Shown: one piece after another, positions 35,528 to 43,122 of the stretch | Position numbering within the stretch: the stretch's first letter is position 1 | Layout of the letters: the number at the start of each line of letters is the position of its first letter | DNA from: JAHBNG01 sp039028975 | Lineage (GTDB): Bacteria > Chloroflexota > Anaerolineae > Caldilineales > Caldilineaceae | Direction: 5' to 3' | DNA length: 64,000 nt | Assembly (NCBI GenBank): GCA_039028975.1 | Contig: JBCCHB010000001.1 | Span: 186,001-250,000, forward strand | Translations under genes and position numbers: made by a program | The notes under the pieces: generated by a model | The model's input: only the letters and a program-made list of their open reading frames with translations | The model's database searches: none | What the model was told of the DNA's origin: nothing

Positions 35528-37825
35528 ATGGCTAGTGCAGTACGGCATCATGCTGACAATAAGATTACAGTGGCCCATGCCTCGAATGATGGAAGTGGAC
35601 GTGAAGAGGCTCGAGATTCATATCTCATTTTTCAAACATCAATTTCGGATAGTGCATTAAGACTCGATCATCCATCCACCCTTAAAGTTGCCGCCTTCGC
35701 TCACATTACATCTGAAGACATTCAAATTGATAGAAAAGAGGGTAGTTCGGCTGTACTCGAAAAAATCTTCTTAGCGTTCGAAGAGAATACTTCCTCAGAT
35801 CTGGCGACGAGGATGACGGATGCATTGAACATAGCCTATGACAGTACATACAACGTTACGAAACTACAGGGTAATAACCATCGTACTGAATTATCTATTT
35901 TGATCGCAGCCATCTATGATAGTTTTCTCCACCTTGCTTGGCTAGGAACCCCAACAGCATACCTAGTTCGTAAACAACAAATACGCCCTCTTTTGCAACG
36001 TAGCGACTCACCCAATCTAGTTACCGGTTACTATAGGCAACACGCATTACAGCCCGATGATAAAGTCATATTGTGCTCATGGGAGATGGCCGAGACGCTC
36101 ACCGCAGGAGAAATCCAATCCATTGTTGTCAGCAAGGCTGCTGATGATGCAGCCAGCAACCTAGTGGCTCTATCAGCTGAAAAAGCAAAGCAAGTCCGTG
36201 CTGATGTCGTCATTTTTCATTACCGAAATAGGCAATTGGGTTCTACATCCTGGCTCAGAAAGCCACGCCGACTGGCTGCCGCTGCAACGTTACTGGCTTT
36301 TATTCTGGGAAGTGCTGCGATGGGATTCTACACGCTGACGCGCAGCCAAACACAATTAGCCGACGAAGGTCGTACTTCAAGCTCGCAATCTTCAGAACCC
36401 GAGCAGGACGATGTGACCGAAGAGCAGCAGATGGGTATAACGACGAATGCGAATAGACAAGTTTACACAATCCCCGTCACGATCAGTCTAGCCATTAGCG
36501 AGGTCAATGAGCAGCTTCAGAGTATCTCCGTAACTGAGGGGCTTACGGTGACGAGCATTGCTCTGCCCAGTCCGACAGTTTTACCATCCATGTCCGTTAT
36601 CAGTTCTTCAACGGCTTTAACGATTCCACTTTTTGCACAGACGGCTACCGTGCGCGCCAGCAGTGCCATTACGGTTACGCCTACGAATGCCAATACGGCT
36701 ACCGCCATTCCTACATCTACAGCTGTATCCACTCCGCAAGTGGCTAGTAATGAGGTAGCAACGAACACGCCGAAATGGACAGCTACGCTTAGCCCAACAT
36801 GGACAACTTCACGTCTACCAACGGCGACTGCAATGCACACGCCATCATCTAGTGCTACCCCTACTCCGGAACCTACTCCAGCCACTTATACAATCAAACC
36901 AGGCGACAACCTGTCACGAATCGGGAGGGAACTAGATCTTACCGTCGACCAACTGCTTGAGCAGAATCCGGCCTTGTCACGAGGCTCAATCCTGCGTGTG
37001 GGGCAACAATTGAAGCTTCCTCCTACGCCAACTCCGATACCCTATATATCAATTCAGTTGGAGAGTACGCCTGACCATTGGATTGCAGCGGGGCAGGAGG
37101 TTACATATCGTATCATTTATCGCAATGAAGGGACTGTCCCAGTTTCCGATATCGTGTTACAAAACGCTGTACCAGCCAATACCATTTTGGTCTGGGATAG
37201 TCTTGACGAGGGTAATGAGAATGTGAGCGTGCAGCAACGTGATCATGGGCTTATCATTTGGCGTCATGAGCAGTTAGCCCCACAGGAGACAGGGCATCTA
37301 AGCTACCGTGTGCAGCGTCTTGTGGCACCGTCACCTACCGCCGCTCCCCTTGCAATTTCGCTATGGGGCCCTTCAGAAGCACTATCAAGTGAGCTCCTTA
37401 CATATACCCTTGCAATCACAAACGCATCATCTATCGCAATTGAGATTTTGACAGTGACAAACCGTTTGCCTGATGGAATCAACTACATCAGAGGCGGCTC
37501 ATACCGAGAAGGGCAACTAAACTGGATCATAAATGGGCTCCAGCCCAAGCAACGGAAGGATCTCCACTTTGTGATTTCATCCTACCGAACAATTGTCTTC
37601 TCTGATTTTCATGTTCGTTCAGACGATGGACTACGCATCAAAGGGTCCTCTATTTTTATGACAACGATTGACGAACTTCCACCCTATGATGGGGACGGCA
37701 TCGCTTTGCTGAATGATGGCGTGCGCGTTCAGTGGCAGCTTAACGGACAGACAGTTAAGACAATCAGCAACAAAGTACGAAACCCTCCATTTGACTATCT
37801 ATACTTGCCGGTCATTGCCCAGTAG
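35528..37825 (+). CDS. Membrane protein: degenerate PP2C-like domain, TM, Ser/Thr-rich linker, LysM, DUF11
   Basis: A 765-residue protein; ATG 35528 with GGAG 9 bases upstream. Residues 1-235 follow the PP2C phosphatase pattern in order, but each metal-binding motif is altered: AFAHIT where VADGMGG is expected, GTPTAYL for GDSRAYL, and CSWEMAET for CSDGLTD. A pseudophosphatase is therefore predicted. One TM helix (near 245-265) is followed by a long Ser/Thr/Pro-rich linker, a LysM domain (TYTIKPGDNLSRIG...VGQQLKLPP, near 455-500), two DUF11-like domains (about 515-700) and a YLPVIAQ tail. Predicted topology: cytosolic N-terminus, outer LysM that could bind peptidoglycan or chitin-like glycans. 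It comes 130 bp after the two kinase-fold genes in the same direction, so a wall-sensing signalling set is plausible. Confidence 0.75.
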   Translation: MASAVRHHADNKITVAHASNDGSGREEARDSYLIFQTSISDSALRLDHPSTLKVAAFAHITSEDIQIDRKEGSSAVLEKIFLAFEENTSSDLATRMTDALNIAYDSTYNVTKLQGNNHRTELSILIAAIYDSFLHLAWLGTPTAYLVRKQQIRPLLQRSDSPNLVTGYYRQHALQPDDKVILCSWEMAETLTAGEIQSIVVSKAADDAASNLVALSAEKAKQVRADVVIFHYRNRQLGSTSWLRKPRRLAAAATLLAFILGSAAMGFYTLTRSQTQLADEGRTSSSQSSEPEQDDVTEEQQMGITTNANRQVYTIPVTISLAISEVNEQLQSISVTEGLTVTSIALPSPTVLPSMSVISSSTALTIPLFAQTATVRASSAITVTPTNANTATAIPTSTAVSTPQVASNEVATNTPKWTATLSPTWTTSRLPTATAMHTPSSSATPTPEPTPATYTIKPGDNLSRIGRELDLTVDQLLEQNPALSRGSILRVGQQLKLPPTPTPIPYISIQLESTPDHWIAAGQEVTYRIIYRNEGTVPVSDIVLQNAVPANTILVWDSLDEGNENVSVQQRDHGLIIWRHEQLAPQETGHLSYRVQRLVAPSPTAAPLAISLWGPSEALSSELLTYTLAITNASSIAIEILTVTNRLPDGINYIRGGSYREGQLNWIINGLQPKQRKDLHFVISSYRTIVFSDFHVRSDDGLRIKGSSIFMTTIDELPPYDGDGIALLNDGVRVQWQLNGQTVKTISNKVRNPPFDYLYLPVIAQ

Positions 37826-37935
37826 GCACCTATCTCACCAAACATAGTCACTAACTTGTCTTGTCTGCCTGATTGTGGACATGAGCATTCTGCTGTACAT
37901 CCGCATTCATTGTTCACCCTAAAATTTGAGGTGGG

Positions 37936-38835
37936 TTATGCATGCCCAAACACCGCCACTACCTCCCAAATCTTCCCCCTTGCTCCATTCTTATAGCGAA
38001 TATAGCGCCGCACGGGAAAGGCATCAATCTTTGCACTTGCGTAAAGTGCTCTCGCCTCTGGCGTATCCAAATTTGAGATGATAACTGGAATGCCGCGAGC
38101 AGCCAACGCCTCTGCCCTGACAGCCAGTTCCACGTGATCCGACATGGTAAATGCTTGGTCCATGGGGACAACCAATCCATCGATGGTTGTCAGCGGTAGG
38201 TTGGGAGGGTCGCAGTAGAAGAAGTCTCCGGGTTGAGCTTCATCCATAACAGACCGAAAATCAGCCTGAACAAACTCGGCATTTTGCGCCCAATGGTAAA
38301 AATATCGCATCTCCTGGCTAGGGCAACGGGGCTTGCGATACATGCCGTAGGGCACATCGAAGTGGCCATCCTCATCGTAGTGACAGAGGCCGTTATAGCT
38401 GTGGCGGTTCAAATAGACAAAGAGCACAGAGCGCCAATAGTCACCCAATGCGGTCTCGTTGAATTCTTGCCGACAGGCGTAGTAGAATTCTTCACTGTTA
38501 CTTTCTTCAAAATGGCTCTCTGCAGAATCGCTCTCTTTAACATGGCCCTCTTTGATCCTATTTTGAAAGAGAGAATTGCAATCCTCAATAAAATCAGGTC
38601 CACAATGCTGCAACCATGTATAAAGATCGATGAGATCCCGGTTGGTATCAGCCATGACAAAGCGGTCGGCGGATGTATTCAGGGCGACGGCACAACTCCC
38701 AGCAAACGGCTCAATCAGCCGCTTGCCATCAGGCAAACTCCACAAAACACGCTGGACCAAATCTACTTTGCCGCCAGCCCACTTCAAAAACGGTCGATTC
38801 GTTACTATATCAGGAAATCCCATATCAAGCATCAC
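37936..38835 (-). CDS. Orphan Dam-type (D12 class) N6-adenine DNA methyltransferase with DPPN motif
   Basis: A 299-residue protein (GTG at 38835; ATG one codon later). The SAM-binding parts are FLKWAGGKVDLV (near 14) and LIEPFAGSCAVAL (near 40). Then come FVYLNRHSYNGL and the catalytic motif DFFYCDPPN (near 210), where the family has DPPY/F. The C-terminal part (FTMSDHVELA, VIISNLDTPEARALY) is typical of Dam/DpnM. The aromatic residue that stacks on the flipped base is thus replaced by Asn. A short acidic insertion (KESDSAESHFEESNSEE) precedes YYACRQEFN. No restriction enzyme is next to it. It may methylate GATC-like sites, act weakly, or be inactive. Confidence 0.8.
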   Translation of the reverse strand: MMLDMGFPDIVTNRPFLKWAGGKVDLVQRVLWSLPDGKRLIEPFAGSCAVALNTSADRFVMADTNRDLIDLYTWLQHCGPDFIEDCNSLFQNRIKEGHVKESDSAESHFEESNSEEFYYACRQEFNETALGDYWRSVLFVYLNRHSYNGLCHYDEDGHFDVPYGMYRKPRCPSQEMRYFYHWAQNAEFVQADFRSVMDEAQPGDFFYCDPPNLPLTTIDGLVVPMDQAFTMSDHVELAVRAEALAARGIPVIISNLDTPEARALYASAKIDAFPVRRYIRYKNGARGKIWEVVAVFGHA

Positions 38836-38948
38836 CGGCTACCAACCACCAATTACATTAATCCATCATGAGAGATTCACCAAGCACGAAACTCTGCCCC
38901 AAATCCTCCGTAATGTAGGCAGGGTAGATTGAGGTAAACTGCGGTTGG

Positions 38949-39005
38949 TCATAGATGAGAATAATTCGATCGTAGTTCAGCTAAGTAGATTATTCTCATC
39001 TATGA
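38949..39005. repeat. Perfect 17-bp inverted repeat with 23-nt loop
   Basis: Bases 38949-38965 (TCATAGATGAGAATAAT) are exactly complementary to 38989-39005. It lies in the divergent, 665-bp gene-free region between the methyltransferase and the Asp-box protein gene, 25 bp before a copy of element A. It may be an operator-like palindrome or another small dispersed element. Confidence 0.7.
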
Positions 39006-39029
39006 CGGAGCCAATCGTAGACGTTATCT

Positions 39030-39114
39030 TATACTGCGGTCGTTTTGAAAACAGGAGTTTTCCGATGCTCTACCAGAGTGACCAAACTCTTGTTTTCAAA
39101 CGGAGCTGAGTATA
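39030..39114. repeat. Palindromic element family A, copy 2
   Basis: An 85-bp element with ends TATACTGCGGTCG and GGAGCTGAGTATA. Inner arms CGTTTTGAAAAC and GTTTTCAAACG pair, and a core CTCTACCAGAGTGACC is shared with copy 3. Confidence 0.85.
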
Positions 39115-39300
39115 ACTATCTCTAGATATCTCAAGTTTGTTACAAATATCCAGTTCTGTGTGCAATAGAGCAGTAAGGAATGAGTTGTCAATAACTTGCT
39201 CATTTCAATCGGGTTTCGTCCCGCCAAATGAACAAATTATTTTATTCCCGTTCCTAAAGGCTTGAGATATCGAAACATAGGTTTCTCCTTGGTTGGGAAT

Positions 39301-39328
39301 GCTCCTGGTTCCGCAATGAACCAGGAGC
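39301..39328. repeat. 11-bp perfect hairpin
   Basis: GCTCCTGGTTC (39301-39311) pairs with GAACCAGGAGC (39318-39328) around a 6-base loop. No T tract follows on either strand. It lies in the repeat-rich region between the methyltransferase and the Asp-box protein. Confidence 0.55.
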
Positions 39329-39397
39329 GTTCGCGTTGGAGATCTATTTCATCATCTGATATGATACCAGCAGTTGTATCGTTGAGTCCACACCCAT

Positions 39398-39480
39398 TAT
39401 ACTGCGGTCGTTTTCAAAGCTGTAGTTTTCCTTAGCTCTACCAACGAGACCAAACTGCAGTTTTGAAACGGAGCTGAATA
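39398..39480. repeat. Palindromic element family A, copy 3
   Basis: About 83 bp, same orientation as copy 2, 284 bp after it. It begins TATACTGCGGTCG and ends GGAGCTGAATA. It finishes 20 bp before the ATG of the Asp-box protein, so it may form part of that gene's leader. Confidence 0.85.
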
Positions 39481-39500
39481 GAATAGGAAACTGCCTCCAC

Positions 39501-42500
39501 ATGAACAATACCCTTGCTCAAAGCGAAAATGATGCCTCTGTTAACGCTGCCACCCAACCCACACCAATAGATAATCCGGATAGCCAAACGACCGCGACAG
39601 AGCAGAACGCTTCTGAAGAGGTAGCAGAAGAACCTCCTCTCACCAAAGCCATCTCCAGCCTTACATTGCGCGGCATCGGCCCAGCAGTCATGGGTGGACG
39701 TATCGCGGATATCGCCGTCCATCCGACCAAGCGAAGTACATGGTATGTTGCGGTTGGATCCGGTGGCGTTTGGAAGACTACCAATGCGGGCACAACTTGG
39801 CATCCCATCTTTGATGAACAGCCCTCTTACTCCATTGGTTGCGTGACTTTGGATCCCACCAATCCAGAGATTGTTTGGGTTGGCACCGGTGAAAATGTAA
39901 GCGGTCGTCACGTGGGTTGGGGCGATGGCGTCTATCGCAGTAGAGATGGAGGCCAGACCTGGCAGCAGATGGGTCTAGAGTGCTCTGAGCATATTGGCAA
40001 GATTCTGATCAGCCCGGAGGATGGTAACGTTGTGTATGTCGCTGCAGAAGGACCTCTATGGTCAGATGGCGGAGAGCGAGGCGTCTACAAGACATCCGAT
40101 GGTGGTGAAAGCTGGATGCTGAGCCTGGAGATTGACGAGCACACAGGCGTTACTGATATCGCCCTGGATCCGTCCAATCCGAACGTAATCTATGCAGCAG
40201 CCTATCAGCGCCGTCGCCACGTCTGGTCATTTATGGGGGGTGGCCCTGGTTCAGGCATCCACAAGAGTAGCGATGGTGGTGAGACATGGCGGCGGATGGA
40301 GACCGGTTTGCCCAAAGGGGACATGGGCAAAATCGGCTTGGCCATTACGCCAGCCGACCCAGCTATTGTCTATGCCACCATTGAGGCCAAAGAGGATGAG
40401 AAGGGCTTTTACGCTTCTCATAACCGAGGCGAAAGTTGGGAACGCCGCAGCGCCTACATCTCCGGCGGTACGGGTCCCCACTACTATCAAGTAATCCAAG
40501 CTTCACCACAAGACGTGAATTTAATTTATCAGATGGACGTCTTTATCCAGGTGACTAGGGATGGTGGGCAGACCTTTAACCGGCTGGAGACAGGCAAAAG
40601 CAAACATAGCGACAACCACGCTATCTGGATCGATCCCCAGGATGGAGACCATCTGCTGGTTGGATCAGACGCGGGTCTATATGAAACCTTTGATCAGGGC
40701 CAAAGCTGGCGTCACTTCCCCAATCTGCCCATTGCTCAATTCTACCGCCTGGATTTAGATTCGAGTGAACCCTTCTACAACATTCTAGGCGGTGCCCAGG
40801 ATTTGGGTACCCTCTTCGGCCCTTCTAGGACGCCTAATGTAGAAGGTGTACGGAATCAGGATTGGTACGTTCCGTTGGGAGCCGATGGCTATCATGTGGC
40901 CTTTGATCCCGCAGATCCTGATACCTTTTATGTCGAGTATCAGGTCGGCAATCTCTTCCGCTATGATCGGCGTAGCGAAGAGATGATCGACATTCAGCCC
41001 CAAGTGGCGCCTGATGATCCGCCCGAACGTTGGAATTGGGATGCACCGATTCTGGTCAGCCCTCACAATTCAAAGCGGCTCTACTTTGCCTCCCAGCGTC
41101 TCTGGCGCAGTGAGGACCGAGGCGATTCATGGATGTCCATCAGCGACGATCTGACCCGCAATCACAATCGCTATGAGCTGGAGATGATGGGCAAGGTATG
41201 GAGTATAGACGATCTCTACGATACGGGGGCTATGTCCCAATATTGTACCATCAGCAATCTAGCTGAATCACCATTGGTTGAAGGGCTGCTCTATGTGGCA
41301 ACTGATGATGGGTTGATTCAGGTCACTGAAAATGGTGGGCTAGATTGGCGCAAGGCTACACCGCTCCCGGATGTTCCGGAGCTTGCCTTTATTCAGGGTG
41401 TAACAGCTTCCCAGCACCAAGCCGATGGGGTCTTTGCCGTAGCGGGTGCCCATAAGCTCGGTGATTTTCGCCCCTATCTTTACGAGAGCCAAGACCGAGG
41501 GCGCACTTGGCAGTCGATTGCTGGCGACTTACCTGATGACACCATTCTCTGGGCTATTGAGCAGGATCATATCAACCCAGATTTGCTCTTTTTGGCAGCA
41601 GAGTTCGGTCTCTACTTCAGCCCCAATCGGGGCATCAATTGGCACAAGCTGACGGGTGGCGTACCTACAATTGCCTTCCGCGATCTTAAAATTCACAGGC
41701 GTGATAACGACTTAGTAGGTGCCTCCTTTGGGCGCGGCTTTTACGTCTTGGATGACTATTCACCGCTACGGCAGATAGGCGAGGAGATGCTAGAAGAGGA
41801 AGCCTACCTCTTTCCTGTGCGGGACGCGTGGTGGTATGTGCCATATTTACCGATGCAGGGGCGGGGACAGCCTACACTGGGTAGCACCTACTTCACGGCA
41901 CCCAACCCGCCCTTTGGCGCACTAATTACCTATCATCTGAAGTCGGCTCTTCTTTCCGACAAGGAATCTCGCCACATAGAGGAAAAAGCACTACGTGAGA
42001 CAGATGAGAAGATTCCCTTCCCTGGTTGGGAAACGCTAAACGAGGAGTCGCTGAATCTCAAGCCCAAACTCCTGATCCTGATTCGTGATGCCCAAGATCA
42101 GCCGGTACGCTGGATTGAGGGGCCAACGGAAGAGGGATTGCATCGAATCAACTGGAATCTTCGCCTCTCACCACCAGACCCCATCAATCTAGAGAAGCCT
42201 GCATTCTCTGCTCCTTGGGAGGCACCGCCGCTAGGCCCGTTAGTAGCCCCAGGTCAGTACAGTGCAGAAATTGGGATTCTGACCAAGGGAAAATTGCGTT
42301 TTGTGGGTGGTAAGCAGACCTTTGACGTAAAACCTGTTTCTACGGTGGTGCCAGAGACCGACTTGGATGCAGTCACCACATTCCAGCAGCGAGCTAGCAA
42401 CCTATTGCGTCGAGTGGATGGTGCCGTTCGAGAAATTGATCGTGTCCAGACCAAACTTGAGCATCTCCGTGCAGCGCTAGTCGAAACACCCCAAGCCGAC

Positions 42501-42824
42501 GTGATGTTCTTTGCGCGTTTGGATGAAATGGCGCGAAATCTAACTGCCATCCAAACACGCTTGGTTAGAAACCATGCCCGAGGCCAGCTCAACGAAGCTG
42601 CTGCACCGTCCATCCGTATTCGGGTGGGGCGGATAGTCCGTGGGCACTGGGGAACTCGTCAGATGCCAACAGTAACCCAACAGCAGAGCCTAGACATTGC
42701 CGAGACTGATTTTACGATTCTAATACAAGAATTAGCCACCCTCATTGACAGTGACTTGGCTCAATTGGAGTCGGAGATGGGTGAGGCGGGTGCACCATGG
42801 ACGCCCGGACGACGGCTATCTTAG
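39501..42824 (+). CDS. Large Asp-box (BNR/sortilin-like) beta-propeller protein
   Basis: A 1107-residue protein. About eleven Asp-box motifs of the S/TxDxGxTW kind are visible (RSRDGGQTWQQ, KTSDGGESWML, KSSDGGETWRR, VTRDGGQTFNR, RSEDRGDSWMS, ESQDRGRTWQS and others) between residues about 90 and 740, giving sortilin/VPS10-like propellers. Residues about 850-950 hold a WIEGPTEEGLHRINWNLR segment like the fibronectin-like domain found after these propellers in bacterial homologues; a coiled-coil-rich helical tail follows. These proteins are often annotated as glycosyl hydrolases, but no hydrolase site is seen. The N-terminus is acidic with no signal peptide, which is odd for this usually exported group. 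AGGAAA lies 10 bases before the ATG. Confidence 0.85.
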   Translation: MNNTLAQSENDASVNAATQPTPIDNPDSQTTATEQNASEEVAEEPPLTKAISSLTLRGIGPAVMGGRIADIAVHPTKRSTWYVAVGSGGVWKTTNAGTTWHPIFDEQPSYSIGCVTLDPTNPEIVWVGTGENVSGRHVGWGDGVYRSRDGGQTWQQMGLECSEHIGKILISPEDGNVVYVAAEGPLWSDGGERGVYKTSDGGESWMLSLEIDEHTGVTDIALDPSNPNVIYAAAYQRRRHVWSFMGGGPGSGIHKSSDGGETWRRMETGLPKGDMGKIGLAITPADPAIVYATIEAKEDEKGFYASHNRGESWERRSAYISGGTGPHYYQVIQASPQDVNLIYQMDVFIQVTRDGGQTFNRLETGKSKHSDNHAIWIDPQDGDHLLVGSDAGLYETFDQGQSWRHFPNLPIAQFYRLDLDSSEPFYNILGGAQDLGTLFGPSRTPNVEGVRNQDWYVPLGADGYHVAFDPADPDTFYVEYQVGNLFRYDRRSEEMIDIQPQVAPDDPPERWNWDAPILVSPHNSKRLYFASQRLWRSEDRGDSWMSISDDLTRNHNRYELEMMGKVWSIDDLYDTGAMSQYCTISNLAESPLVEGLLYVATDDGLIQVTENGGLDWRKATPLPDVPELAFIQGVTASQHQADGVFAVAGAHKLGDFRPYLYESQDRGRTWQSIAGDLPDDTILWAIEQDHINPDLLFLAAEFGLYFSPNRGINWHKLTGGVPTIAFRDLKIHRRDNDLVGASFGRGFYVLDDYSPLRQIGEEMLEEEAYLFPVRDAWWYVPYLPMQGRGQPTLGSTYFTAPNPPFGALITYHLKSALLSDKESRHIEEKALRETDEKIPFPGWETLNEESLNLKPKLLILIRDAQDQPVRWIEGPTEEGLHRINWNLRLSPPDPINLEKPAFSAPWEAPPLGPLVAPGQYSAEIGILTKGKLRFVGGKQTFDVKPVSTVVPETDLDAVTTFQQRASNLLRRVDGAVREIDRVQTKLEHLRAALVETPQADVMFFARLDEMARNLTAIQTRLVRNHARGQLNEAAAPSIRIRVGRIVRGHWGTRQMPTVTQQQSLDIAETDFTILIQELATLIDSDLAQLESEMGEAGAPWTPGRRLS

Positions 42825-43122
42825 TATCGGTTCAAGGTCATTTCGCTACAGTCGGTAGATATATCACGCTCCCGCTTTGGATCTGCAGGGTGTAGGGCCA
42901 GCAAGATGCCATCAAGCAAGCGGAAGAATCGCTAACGAAGCCACTTGGACAAAAGAGAGTGCACCGATGACGGCCCTCAAAAAAAAGGATGGACATTGCC
43001 ACCACTGACTCATGAACCTGCTGAGATTCACGTCTTGCCTAATATCGCTATGTTCCAGCTGCACCGACTGAATAGTCGAATGCTCCAGACAAGCTTGTTC
43101 CAACTTGACCTCCGTGTTGTGG

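Noticed and set aside
42825..43122. tRNA-like TTCAA motif and a possible pentapeptide-like minus-strand peptide downstream of the Asp-box gene
   Set aside because: No acceptor stem or cloverleaf could be drawn, and the peptide frame lacks a repeat register.
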